Below are positions 9,378 through 19,367 of a DNA stretch of 64,000 nucleotides, in pieces (the first letter of the stretch is position 1; every line of letters begins with the position of its first letter). This DNA is from Xanthomarina gelatinilytica (GTDB lineage: Bacteria > Bacteroidota > Bacteroidia > Flavobacteriales > Flavobacteriaceae), in NCBI RefSeq assembly GCF_000348685.1, contig NZ_ANLA01000019.1:61841-125840 (forward strand), in the 5' to 3' direction. Below the pieces are notes generated by a model. The model had not been told where the DNA came from. It did not search any database and saw only the letters and a program-made list of their open reading frames with translations. The position numbers were made by a program, and so were the translations under genes.

Positions 9378-11804
9378 ATGAAGATTTCTTACAATTGGTT
9401 AAAACAATTTATAAAAACTACTTGGACACCAGAACAAATAAGCGAGCTTTTAACAGACTTAGGCCTTGAGGTTGAAGGGGTTGTTGCTTTTCAATCTGTA
9501 AAAGGAGGTTTGGAAGGTATTGTGGTAGGTGAGGTTTTAACCTGTGTACAACATCCTAATGCAGATAGGTTAAAACTTACAACCGTTAACATTGGAACAG
9601 GTGCTCCTTTACAAATAGTTTGTGGCGCTCCCAATGTAGCTGTGGGGCAGAAAGTGCCTGTAGCCACTATCGGAACGACTTTATATACTGAAGAAGGCGA
9701 AGCTTGGACCATTAAAAAAGGAAAAATACGAGGCGAGGAAAGTCATGGGATGATTTGTGCTGAAGATGAACTTGGTTTGGGAAAATCTCATGAAGGCATT
9801 ATGGTTTTGGATGCTCAATTACAACCAGGAACACTTGTGGCAGAACTATTTGAAGTTGAAAACGACCAGGTTTTTGAAATTGGACTAACACCAAATAGGG
9901 CAGATGCCATGAGCCATTTTGGAACTGCTCGCGATTTAAAAGCAGGTTTGTTGCAAAAAAATGTTAATCTAGAACTTATTACACCTTCAGTAAGTGCTTT
10001 TCATGTGGACAGCAGGACTCTACGTATTGATGTGGATGTTAAAAACAAAGAGTTGGCACCTAGATATTGCGGATTGACCATTTCGGGAGTTAAGGTAGAA
10101 GCTTCCCCAAACTGGCTGCAAAATAGATTAAAAGCCATTGGGCTAACCCCAAAAAACAATATTGTGGATATTACCAATTATGTGTTGCACGAATTGGGCC
10201 AACCTTTGCATGCATTTGATGCAGCAAAAATTACTGGAAATAAAATTGAAGTTAAAACCTTGGCACAAGGCACAAAATTTACCACACTCGATGGTTTGGA
10301 ACGCGAACTTCATCAAGAGGATTTAATGATTTGCAATACCGAAGGGCCTATGTGTTTTGCAGGTGTGCTTGGTGGTATTCATTCTGGGGTTACAGAAACT
10401 ACAACCAATATTTTTCTGGAAAGTGCCTATTTTAATCCTGTAAGTATTAGAAAAACAGCCAAAAGACACAACATAAACACAGATGCCTCTTTTAGATTTG
10501 AAAGAGGGATAGATCCTAATATTACGGAATATGCTTTAAAAAGGGCTGCCTTGTTAATCCAGGAGATTGCTGGAGGGGAAATTACCAGTGATATCGTGGA
10601 TTTTTATCCAAATAAAATCGAAGATTTTCAAGTAAGATTAACTTTTGAGAACGCTAAAAAACTTATTGGAGAAGACATTCCAAAAGATATAATTAAGAGC
10701 ATTTTGATGTCTTTGGATATCAAGATAAACAATGTTACCGAAACAGGTTTGGGGCTAACAGTTCCAGCTTACAGAAACGATGTACAACGCGAAGCCGATA
10801 TTATAGAGGAAATATTAAGGGTATATGGTTATAACAATATAAAGACTACCGAAAAACTGAATGCTTCTATTTCCAATACCTCCAGATTTGAAGATTATAA
10901 ACTGCAAAACATCATTGGTAACCAATTGGCATCCCAAGGCTTTTTCGAAACACTTACAAACTCTTTAACGTCTCCAGATTATTCTAATTTAAGCCAACAG
11001 TTAGATGAAGCACATCATGTGGCCATGTTAAACCCTTTAAGTCATGACTTAAGTGTGCTAAGGCAATCTGTCTTGTTTTCCGGATTGGAAAATGTAAGCC
11101 ATAACATCAATAGAAAAAGAGACGACCTAAAATTGTTTGAATTTGGTAAAACCTACCATAACTACAACAACAAAAAGGTAGAACTTAAACACCTGTCTTT
11201 GTTTGTTACAGGAAACAAGCAAAACGAACGCTGGAATGTAACTTCACAAACCTCAGATTTTTTCTATTTAAAAGGGATTGTTACAAGTGTGTTGGAACGA
11301 TTGGGACTAACAGCTTCAAAGACCTCACCTTTTAAAAACGATGTGTTTAGTGAAGGCATCATATTCTCAATAGGGAAGAAGCAGGTGGTTGAGTTTGGCT
11401 TGGTGAAAAAATCCATTTTAAAACATTTTGGAATTTCCCAAGATGTTCTTTTTGCCGATTTTAACTGGGATGAAGTTATTGATCTTGCAAAACATAAAAC
11501 CATAGTGTTTAAAAACATACCTAAATATCCTGAAGTTAAAAGGGATTTTGCTTTATTGCTGGACGAATCTGTTTCCTTTGAGGACATAGATAGAATTGCC
11601 AATAACACCGAAAAAAACTTGCTTAAAAACGTAAATTTATTCGATGTCTATCAAGGAAATAATTTACCTGAAGGAAAGAAAAGTTATGCAGTGAGCTTTA
11701 CATTTCAAGACGAACATAAAACGCTTACAGATAAACAAATAGATAAAATAATGAACAAGCTTCAAGACAATTTTGCTAAAGAAGTTGGAGCGGAACTTAG
11801 ATAA
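9378..11804 (+). CDS. pheT: phenylalanine--tRNA ligase beta subunit
   Basis: An 808-residue protein, the usual length. Start placed at MKISYNWLKQF because upstream in-frame codons lie in the promoter. Domains in order: tRNA-binding OB fold (about 40-150, with GLEGIVVGEVLTCVQHPNADRLKL), B3/B4 editing domain (about 200-390, LDGLERELHQEDLMICN), B5 domain (about 400-475), the catalytic-like core (RNDVQREADIIEEILRVYGYNNI), and a C-terminal ferredoxin-fold anticodon-binding domain (FKNIPKYPEVKRDFALLLD ... VSFTFQDEHKTLTDKQID). It works with PheS to charge tRNA-Phe and edits mischarged Tyr; pheS is not in the window. It has its own promoter and terminator. Confidence 0.98.
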   Translation: MKISYNWLKQFIKTTWTPEQISELLTDLGLEVEGVVAFQSVKGGLEGIVVGEVLTCVQHPNADRLKLTTVNIGTGAPLQIVCGAPNVAVGQKVPVATIGTTLYTEEGEAWTIKKGKIRGEESHGMICAEDELGLGKSHEGIMVLDAQLQPGTLVAELFEVENDQVFEIGLTPNRADAMSHFGTARDLKAGLLQKNVNLELITPSVSAFHVDSRTLRIDVDVKNKELAPRYCGLTISGVKVEASPNWLQNRLKAIGLTPKNNIVDITNYVLHELGQPLHAFDAAKITGNKIEVKTLAQGTKFTTLDGLERELHQEDLMICNTEGPMCFAGVLGGIHSGVTETTTNIFLESAYFNPVSIRKTAKRHNINTDASFRFERGIDPNITEYALKRAALLIQEIAGGEITSDIVDFYPNKIEDFQVRLTFENAKKLIGEDIPKDIIKSILMSLDIKINNVTETGLGLTVPAYRNDVQREADIIEEILRVYGYNNIKTTEKLNASISNTSRFEDYKLQNIIGNQLASQGFFETLTNSLTSPDYSNLSQQLDEAHHVAMLNPLSHDLSVLRQSVLFSGLENVSHNINRKRDDLKLFEFGKTYHNYNNKKVELKHLSLFVTGNKQNERWNVTSQTSDFFYLKGIVTSVLERLGLTASKTSPFKNDVFSEGIIFSIGKKQVVEFGLVKKSILKHFGISQDVLFADFNWDEVIDLAKHKTIVFKNIPKYPEVKRDFALLLDESVSFEDIDRIANNTEKNLLKNVNLFDVYQGNNLPEGKKSYAVSFTFQDEHKTLTDKQIDKIMNKLQDNFAKEVGAELR

Positions 11805-11825
11805 AGACCATTTATATCAAGCATA

Positions 11826-11855
11826 AAAAAAAGCCTCGAATTTCGAGGCTTTTTA
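11826..11855. terminator. bidirectional terminator between pheT and the cold-shock gene
   Basis: GCCTCGA (11833-11839) and TCGAGGC (11843-11849) form a tight hairpin, flanked by A and T runs on both sides. Confidence 0.88.
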
Positions 11856-11880
11856 ATGTCTTCAATAAGTTAAATATATA

Positions 11881-12072
11881 TTATAATACTTTAACGTTTA
11901 CTGCGTTCATTCCTTTTCTTCCTTCTTGTAAATCGAATTCTACTACATCACCTTCACGAATCTCATCGATTAAACCAGAAATGTGAACAAAATGTTCTTT
12001 GTTTGTGTCTTCTTCAACTATAAAACCAAATCCTTTGGAATCGTTGAAAAATTTTACTGTTCCTTTACTCAT
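11881..12072 (-). CDS. cold-shock domain protein
   Basis: A 63-residue single cold-shock domain, slightly shorter than the E. coli CspA type. RNP1 KGFGFI at 13-18 and RNP2 HFVHIS at 27-32 are intact, so it should bind single-stranded RNA or DNA as an RNA chaperone. The C-terminus GRKGMNAVNVKVL is the standard last strand. A TATATTTG lies just upstream on the same strand, but the nearest TTTG is only 14 bp away, so I do not call a promoter. Whether it is cold-induced cannot be told. Confidence 0.95.
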   Translation of the reverse strand: MSKGTVKFFNDSKGFGFIVEEDTNKEHFVHISGLIDEIREGDVVEFDLQEGRKGMNAVNVKVL

Positions 12073-12258
12073 TGTAATAATTTATAATATTTAATAATAA
12101 ACAAATATAATCATATAATTTAACAAACTTATATTTTGCTCATTTTTTTAAATTTAGCCTGAGTTGGATATGGTAATTCCCAAGATATATTTTAAAAATA
12201 TTAACTATTATTTAAACACTAATGTTGTATCTTTAAGAAACTCTTAATTTTTAATGCT

Positions 12259-12492
12259 ATGGATTCTAGTTATGTGAAAATTTATACAGGCAGTTTTATT
12301 ATTGCACAACTTATCGTGGATAAACTGGATGCAGTAGGCATTAGTCCAATTGTAAAAGACGAAACAGAATCTGGCAGATTGGCTGGATTTGGGTCTTCTG
12401 TACCAGGATATCAGGAAATATTTGTAAGTGAAGACGAGTTGGATGCTGCTGTTCCCATTGTTGAAAGTGTTACAGCTGAACTCCAATCTTGA
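12259..12492 (+). CDS. DUF2007-like putative signal-transducing protein
   Basis: A 77-residue cytosolic protein. The pattern KIYTGSFIIAQLIVDKLDAVGISPIVKDE ... YQEIFVSEDELDAAVPIVESV is typical of DUF2007 proteins: a short ferredoxin-like fold in which a first strand and helix are followed by a -IFVSEDDLDKA- segment. The molecular role of the family is not established. It stands alone; TATCTTTA just upstream resembles a -7 box. It converges on the ABC-F gene. Confidence 0.85.
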   Translation: MDSSYVKIYTGSFIIAQLIVDKLDAVGISPIVKDETESGRLAGFGSSVPGYQEIFVSEDELDAAVPIVESVTAELQS

Positions 12493-12502
12493 TATTGGGT
12501 AT

Positions 12503-12587
12503 CTGTCACAGTTTGTAAGGCTCCTTATTTTATTTTGATTCCAAAACTTGGAAGTTGGTCTTAAAAGATTCTTGAAAACTGTGACAG
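12503..12587. repeat. 12-bp perfect inverted repeat in a convergent intergenic region
   Basis: CTGTCACAGTTT (12503-12514) is exactly complementary to AAACTGTGACAG (12576-12587), with 61 bp between. The interior holds another imperfect dyad around CCAAAACTTGGAAGTTGG (12541-12558). It sits between the ends of the DUF2007-like and ABC-F genes. It could be a large terminator hairpin or a small mobile palindrome. Confidence 0.6.
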
Positions 12588-12606
12588 CTTTTGTTCTGTC
12601 ATGTTT

Positions 12607-14250
<1,644 letters not shown>

Positions 14251-14480
14251 TTACTCAGATGATTATTACTTTCCAAATAGCTCTTTGCGAACTTGCAAAT
14301 TATAGAATTTTACTCCTTGACATAAAATCTCCTGTAATTTTTGCAAAAGTAGAAAAAACCTACTACAACAAGAAACAAAAGCAATCTTATTAATATTTAA
14401 CAACGAATTAACAACACTTATAGATAGCAACTTATATTTTTGTTGATTATAGTTATGCTAAAGACCTTATTAATAGCCTT

Positions 14481-15905
14481 ATGAAGTATTTTTGCGTGGT
14501 AATGTTATGTGTTTTATCCCTGGTTTCTTGTGAAAAGGACCCAAAACAAGACAAAGGGGATACGGCTTACATTGGTGGAGAAGTTATTAATCCTTCAAAT
14601 AACTATGTGGTCTTGCTTAAGGCGAATTCTGTAATAGACACCATGACCCTGGATGCCAATAATAGATTCTTATATAAATTGGAAACCCTTTCTTCGGGCT
14701 TGTATACCTTTTCTCATGGAGGCGAAATTCAAATGGTGTTATTGGAACCTAATGATAGTATTATGTTTAGGCTAAACACTAAGGATTTTGATGAGTCTTT
14801 GGTTTTTACGGGAAAAGGTGCCAAAAAAAACAATTATTTGGTGGATTTGTTTTTAAATGGTGAAGCAGAAGACAAAATAATCTTGAGCTTTAGTCAACTT
14901 CCTGTTGAAGAGTTTGAAAATAAATTGGATTCCCTTAGGGAAATTAAATTAAACGACCTTCGTGAGTTTATAACCAAACAAAGTACTTCCGAACTTTTTA
15001 ACCATTTGGCAGAATCCAACATTAATTACGATTATTACTTAAGTAAAGAAGTGTATCCTTTTGTAAATTATGCCAACAGCGAACGGAAAAACTTTGAATC
15101 TTTATCGGATAATTTCTACGATTACAGAAACCATATAAACTATAACGATTCTGTGTTGGTTGGTTATTTTCCATACGCTTCTTTTTTAAAGCACCACTTT
15201 GAAAATTTGGCCCTTACGGAACACTTTAAACATTCAAACGATAGTGTTTTTAGTAAACAATCGTTGGACTACAATTTAATTAGACTGGATTTGATTGATA
15301 GTTTAATGACTAACGACAATGTAAAAAACTCTCTTTTAATAAGTGCTGCCATAGAGTTTGTAAGCAATAACAAGGATGTGGATAATTATGATGCCATTTT
15401 AAATTCATTCCTAGCAAAGAGTACTAATGCCAGACATAAGGATTACGTAAGTAAGATTGTAAGTTCCTTAAAAGATTTAAAACCAGGCAATCCATTGCCA
15501 GATGTTAAGGTGTTTGATATATTTAACAACGAATTGAATTTAAGGTTTGTTTTAGGAAATAAGCCTTGCGTTATCTTTTTCTGGTCCCAGACCAATATGA
15601 TGCATGCCCAAGAATGCCATAAAAAAGTGAACGAATTAAAGTTAAAGTATCCGGAAATCACTTTTATTGGTATTAATGCCAATAACGATAATAAGGATGT
15701 ATGGATAAAAACCTTAAAAAAATACAACTTTGAAACACCTAAGGAATATTTGTTCAAAAATCCTTCGGAAGCCAAACAGGCCCTTGCCATTTATCCCATA
15801 AACAAGGTGATTATTGTTGGTAAAAAAGGCTTGATAGAAAACGCTCATGCCAATATGTTTTCCATTAATTTTGAAGAAGAACTTTTAGGTGTATTAAACC
15901 AATAA
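14481..15905 (+). CDS. TlpA-like lipoprotein lacking the redox CxxC
   Basis: A 474-residue lipoprotein: LSLVSC gives the SPII cysteine at residue 17. The N-terminal part (IGGEVINPSNNYVVLLKANSVIDTMTLDANNRFLYKLE) resembles the DUF4369-type beta domain often fused to TlpA-like proteins in Bacteroidota. A long helical middle follows, and the last about 140 residues have a thioredoxin-like fold (GNPLPDVKVFDIFNNE ... KPCVIFFWSQTN ... ITFIGINANND). The motif after FFW, normally WCxxC, is WSQTNMMHAQEC, so it cannot act as a dithiol reductase. A binding role in the envelope is inferred. A weak -7 box, TATTTTTG, is at 14435. Confidence 0.75.
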   Translation: MKYFCVVMLCVLSLVSCEKDPKQDKGDTAYIGGEVINPSNNYVVLLKANSVIDTMTLDANNRFLYKLETLSSGLYTFSHGGEIQMVLLEPNDSIMFRLNTKDFDESLVFTGKGAKKNNYLVDLFLNGEAEDKIILSFSQLPVEEFENKLDSLREIKLNDLREFITKQSTSELFNHLAESNINYDYYLSKEVYPFVNYANSERKNFESLSDNFYDYRNHINYNDSVLVGYFPYASFLKHHFENLALTEHFKHSNDSVFSKQSLDYNLIRLDLIDSLMTNDNVKNSLLISAAIEFVSNNKDVDNYDAILNSFLAKSTNARHKDYVSKIVSSLKDLKPGNPLPDVKVFDIFNNELNLRFVLGNKPCVIFFWSQTNMMHAQECHKKVNELKLKYPEITFIGINANNDNKDVWIKTLKKYNFETPKEYLFKNPSEAKQALAIYPINKVIIVGKKGLIENAHANMFSINFEEELLGVLNQ

Positions 15906-15910
15906 AAAAA

Positions 15911-15935
15911 AGCCTCAACAACAGTTAAGGCTTTA
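15911..15935 (+). terminator. terminator after the TlpA-like lipoprotein gene
   Basis: AGCCTCAA (15911-15918) pairs, with one mismatch, with TTAAGGCT (15925-15932). It is preceded by an A run and followed by TT, so it could also serve the convergent transaldolase gene. Confidence 0.65.
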
Positions 15936-15970
15936 ATAGGTATGTTTTGTTTGGTGTCTTCCAATAAGTA

Positions 15971-16624
15971 TTAATTTCCTTTTTTGTAATCTTCCAGGAA
16001 TTTAGCCAAGCCACTATCGGTTAAAGGATGTTTCAATAAACCTTCAATGGCGCTTAAAGGGCCTGTCATAACATCTGCACCTAGTTTGGCACAATCTATA
16101 ATGTGCATGGTATGACGAACAGATGCAGCCAATATTTCTGTTGCAAAACCATAATTGTCGTAAATATGACGAATTTCAGCTATCAAGTTTAAGCCATCTG
16201 TTGAAATATCGTCCAACCTGCCTATAAATGGAGACACATAGGTCGCTCCTGCTTTGGCAGCCAATAAAGCTTGTCCTGGAGAAAAAACCAAGGTAACATT
16301 GGTTTTAATGCCTTTGTCGCTAAAGTATTTACAGGCTTTTACACCATCTTTAATCATAGGTAATTTAATAACAATCTGCTCGTGCAATTCGGCCAAAGCC
16401 TCACCTTCGCGAACCATGCCTTCAAAATCTGTTGATATAACTTCAGCACTTACATCGCCATCAACAATATTGCAAATGTCTACGTAATGTTTTAAAATAT
16501 TATCATGACCCGTAATGCCTTCTTTTGCCATTAAAGATGGGTTTGTAGTAACACCATCAAGAACACCTAAATCTTGGGCATCTCTAATCTGGTCTAAATT
16601 TGCAGTATCAATAAAGAATTTCAT
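15971..16624 (-). CDS. transaldolase of the short FSA/TalC type
   Basis: 217 residues from the ATG at 16624-16622, the start that gives the family opening [13 protein letters not shown]. The Schiff-base lysine is K87 in IVIKLPM, and GVTTNPSL near 24-31 is the family signature. Residues that separate the two activities of this fold are Glu61 (SAEVIS) and Phe133 (SPFIGRLDD), which favour true transaldolase over fructose-6-phosphate aldolase. It would link sedoheptulose-7-P and glyceraldehyde-3-P in the pentose phosphate pathway. The SDR gene lies 72 bp upstream on the same strand, possibly co-transcribed. Confidence 0.93.
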   Translation of the reverse strand: MKFFIDTANLDQIRDAQDLGVLDGVTTNPSLMAKEGITGHDNILKHYVDICNIVDGDVSAEVISTDFEGMVREGEALAELHEQIVIKLPMIKDGVKACKYFSDKGIKTNVTLVFSPGQALLAAKAGATYVSPFIGRLDDISTDGLNLIAEIRHIYDNYGFATEILAASVRHTMHIIDCAKLGADVMTGPLSAIEGLLKHPLTDSGLAKFLEDYKKGN

Positions 16625-16696
16625 ATAAATCAATTTTTTAATTCCTTTGGTAAGGAAAATGGGTTTGTTTTGGTTGTGGATTATCAAATTGCAAAA

Positions 16697-17500
16697 TTAC
16701 AATTTATAATGGTTTAACAGTAGTTTCTCATAAACTTTGTCTGGAAGGATTCTTTTTAACACAACGGAAAACTTTTGCATGAATTCACCAACCTTGTAAT
16801 GGATTTTAGGGTTTGGGGTGTTTATAATCTTATAAATGGCTTTTGCCATCAGTAATGGGTCCTTTCCTGCATCTACATGGCTATCCATCAATTTTAAGGT
16901 GTTTCCGTAAGGTTTGTGGTAAGGAGAACTTTCCAAAACAGGAGCATGATAACGTCCAGATGCAATATTGGTTGCAAAATCCCCAGGAGCCACGTTGGTC
17001 ATGTGAATGTTAAAGTCTTTCAATTCCATCCTAAAAGCCTCTGTTACCAATTCCAAAGCACCTTTGCTGGCACTATAAATGCCACGATAAGGTAAGCCCA
17101 TATATCCAGCAATGGATGTAATATTGATAATCAATCCCGAACCTTGTGCTCTCATGCTTGGCAACACTGCTTTAATCACATTGATAGGTCCAAACAGGTT
17201 GGTTTCAAAATTGTTTTTTATTTCTGTCTCAGGTATTTCTTCTATTGGACCGGTAATCCCAACACCTGCGTTGTTTATTAAAACATCTATACGTGCTTCT
17301 TTTAATAAAACTTCGCCTACTGCCTGAGTAATGGTTTGATTGTCCGTAACATCTAGAGCCACTATTGGAAATTTACTTGCAGGATATTTTTCAGGAAACC
17401 TGCTAGTGCCATAAACTATAAACCCTTTACTGATTAAAAATTCTCCAACCGATTTACCTATTCCAGAAGAACCCCCAGTTATCAAAACAACTTTAGACAT
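16697..17500 (-). CDS. short-chain dehydrogenase/reductase
   Basis: A 267-residue classical SDR. Seen: the NAD(P)-binding TGGSSGIGKSVG at 8-19, the NNAG motif (LINNAGVG), a catalytic Ser in NITSIAGYMG and YxxxK in YSASKGALE. The C-terminal part (YHKPYGNTLKLMDSHVDAGKDP ... KVGEFMQKFSVVLKRILPDKVYEKLLLNHYKL) is typical of SDRs acting on lipid-like or unknown substrates. Substrate not predictable. It is cytosolic and probably shares a transcript with the transaldolase gene. Confidence 0.9.
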   Translation of the reverse strand: MSKVVLITGGSSGIGKSVGEFLISKGFIVYGTSRFPEKYPASKFPIVALDVTDNQTITQAVGEVLLKEARIDVLINNAGVGITGPIEEIPETEIKNNFETNLFGPINVIKAVLPSMRAQGSGLIINITSIAGYMGLPYRGIYSASKGALELVTEAFRMELKDFNIHMTNVAPGDFATNIASGRYHAPVLESSPYHKPYGNTLKLMDSHVDAGKDPLLMAKAIYKIINTPNPKIHYKVGEFMQKFSVVLKRILPDKVYEKLLLNHYKL

Positions 17501-17671
17501 ATTCTTAATTTAGAATTTCAAAAATACAATAATAAAAATAATGATGGGTACTTTTAAAGTTGAGATACAATCTATTTGCATCAGATTTTTCAATATCAAA
17601 GGAAGGTGTTTAAACTAAAAAAATCTTGAATCGCCAAGGCTTTCAAGACTAAAATGTAGTGTACAAAAAAA

Positions 17672-17766
17672 GGCAAGCTACCTACATCACACCGCTACGA
17701 CCGTCTACCTTTGCTGTGTTCCCACCCTGGAGGATTCAACAGGAGCTGGTTGTGTAGGACTTGCCT
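17672..17766 (-). ncRNA. ffs: signal recognition particle RNA (small bacterial type)
   Basis: Read on the minus strand, GGCAAGTCC at the 5' end pairs with GCTTGCC at the 3' end. The apical part contains GGGTGGGAACACAGCAAAGG, which matches the conserved SRP helix 8 region where Ffh binds, and GCGGTGTGATGTAG follows as in other Bacteroidota SRP RNAs. The length, about 95 nt, fits the short 4.5S type. A U run right after the closing stem forms the terminator, and a promoter lies directly upstream. Confidence 0.88.
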
Positions 17767-17770
17767 CGTG

Positions 17771-17801
17771 CAAAGATACAATCTTTTAAATTTATCACAA
17801 T
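17771..17801 (-). promoter_or_regulatory. promoter of the SRP RNA
   Basis: On the minus strand, TATCTTTG (17778-17771) is a perfect -7 box; ATTG (17801-17798) sits 19 bp upstream as a -33 box. This places the start of transcription close to 17766, the 5' end deduced from the RNA structure. Confidence 0.7.
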
Positions 17802-17855
17802 GATTTTTTAAACTGAATTTTAATAAATAACTTGCTAAAAAATTATATTACAAAA

Positions 17856-18890
17856 ATGAATATCTTTAAACCTCTTACTATCATATTTTTAGCTGTTTTC
17901 TTGGTGTCTTGTGGCAGTAATTCTGCCCAGAAAAAAATGGACATTTCCATTAAAACCAATACCGATGGACAAGCAATTTCCATAGATAAAACTTTAGAAC
18001 TGGACATTTCCAACCCTAAAAACCATGAGATTTCCTCAGTAAAATATACCATAGATGGGAAACCTGTATCTCAACAGGTCGATTTAAAATCCTTTAGGTT
18101 GGGAGAGCATTTGGTGGAAGCAACCCTGGATTTGGCTGGAGATACCGAAACCATTAACCAAAGCATTACCATATTAAACAATAAAACCCCAAAAGTATAT
18201 TCCTATAAAATCATTAATGAGTACCCTCACGATATCACCTCTTATACACAAGGTTTGGAATTTTACAATGGTGAACTCTATGAAAGTACAGGGCAATACA
18301 GGGAATCCAAACTTAGAAAAGTGGATTATAAAACAGGTGAGGTTTTAAAGAATATAGATTTGGCAGACGAATATTTTGGTGAAGGGCTCACCATCCTAAA
18401 CAACAAAATCTATCAGCTTACCTGGAAAAGAGGCACTGGTTTTGTGTATGATGTTGAAACCTTTGAAAGAACCGGAAGCTTTAAATACGGCAACAGTAGA
18501 GAAGGTTGGGGGATTTGTAACGATGGGAGAAAACTTTACAAAAGTGATGGAACCGAAAAAATATGGACCTTGGACCCAGAAACCTTAGCAGAAGAAAACT
18601 TTGTTCAAGCCTATCATAACAAGGGGAAAGTGGTGGAACTAAACGAATTGGAGTGGGTAGATGGTAAAATTTACGCCAACCGATATAATAAAAATGGAGT
18701 TGCCATTATAAATCCTGAAAATGGCGCTGTGGAAGGTGTGATAGATTTTACACCTTTAAGGAAAAAAGTCACACAACACCCAAAACTGGATGTGCTTAAT
18801 GGCATTGCCTACAATCCGGAAACCAAAACCTTTTTTATTACAGGTAAACGTTGGGACAAACTTTTTGAAGTTGAAATTATAGAAAATTAG
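17856..18890 (+). CDS. glutaminyl-peptide cyclotransferase (plant-type), lipoprotein
   Basis: 344 residues from the ATG at 17856, chosen because it starts the SPII signal MNIFKPLTIIFLAVFLVSC (lipid Cys19). After a beta-sandwich-like region (about 25-110), residues 120-344 form the five-bladed propeller of plant/bacterial glutamine cyclotransferases: SYTQGLEFYNGELYESTGQYRES, YFGEGLTILNNKIYQLTWK, EGWGICNDGRKLYKSDG, LNELEWVDGKIYANRY and LNGIAYNPETKTFFITGKRW. The enzyme turns N-terminal Gln into pyroglutamate; a role on exported proteins is inferred from the lipoprotein signal. The thioesterase gene begins 2 bp after the stop. Confidence 0.92.
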   Translation: MNIFKPLTIIFLAVFLVSCGSNSAQKKMDISIKTNTDGQAISIDKTLELDISNPKNHEISSVKYTIDGKPVSQQVDLKSFRLGEHLVEATLDLAGDTETINQSITILNNKTPKVYSYKIINEYPHDITSYTQGLEFYNGELYESTGQYRESKLRKVDYKTGEVLKNIDLADEYFGEGLTILNNKIYQLTWKRGTGFVYDVETFERTGSFKYGNSREGWGICNDGRKLYKSDGTEKIWTLDPETLAEENFVQAYHNKGKVVELNELEWVDGKIYANRYNKNGVAIINPENGAVEGVIDFTPLRKKVTQHPKLDVLNGIAYNPETKTFFITGKRWDKLFEVEIIEN

Positions 18891-18892
18891 TT

Positions 18893-19282
18893 TTGCAAAC
18901 TTACGAAAGCCTATTAAAGGTAACACAAGACGATCTAGACGAATTGAACCATGTAAACAATGTGCGATATGTGCAATGGGTTCAAGAGATTGCCAAAAAC
19001 CACTGGACAGCAGCTACAACCCATAAAATCAGGGAAACCTACTTTTGGATCATGTTATCCCATCTTATAGAATATAAACATCCAGCCCTTTTAAACGATG
19101 TTATAAAACTTAAAACATATGTTACCAAAGCTGAAGGAGTCACTTCCGTAAGGGTTGTGGAAATAACAAACAACAACACCAACAAACTACTTGCCAAGTC
19201 TGAAACGACATGGTGTTTTATGAATTCAAATACCATGAAACCCAATAGGATTCCAGAAGGGATTTCAAAAATATTTCAGTAA
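18893..19282 (+). CDS. hotdog-fold acyl-CoA/acyl-ACP thioesterase
   Basis: A 129-residue single hotdog domain beginning at a TTG two bases after the previous stop, so translational coupling is likely. ELNHVNNVRYVQWVQEIAKNHW is the active-site helix region of the YbgC/4HBT family (DxNxHVNN-type motif). The strands YKHPALLNDVIKLKTYV and VVEITNNNTNKLLAKSETTWCFMN complete the fold. Substrate unknown. No ATG alternative retains the first strand. Confidence 0.88.
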   Translation: MQTYESLLKVTQDDLDELNHVNNVRYVQWVQEIAKNHWTAATTHKIRETYFWIMLSHLIEYKHPALLNDVIKLKTYVTKAEGVTSVRVVEITNNNTNKLLAKSETTWCFMNSNTMKPNRIPEGISKIFQ

Positions 19283-19367
19283 AAAACAACTTTCATACTA
19301 TATCATCAATTCAAAAGTTATATTTTTACCAAGTACATGATTCACAATTATTAAATGATCATTAAAA

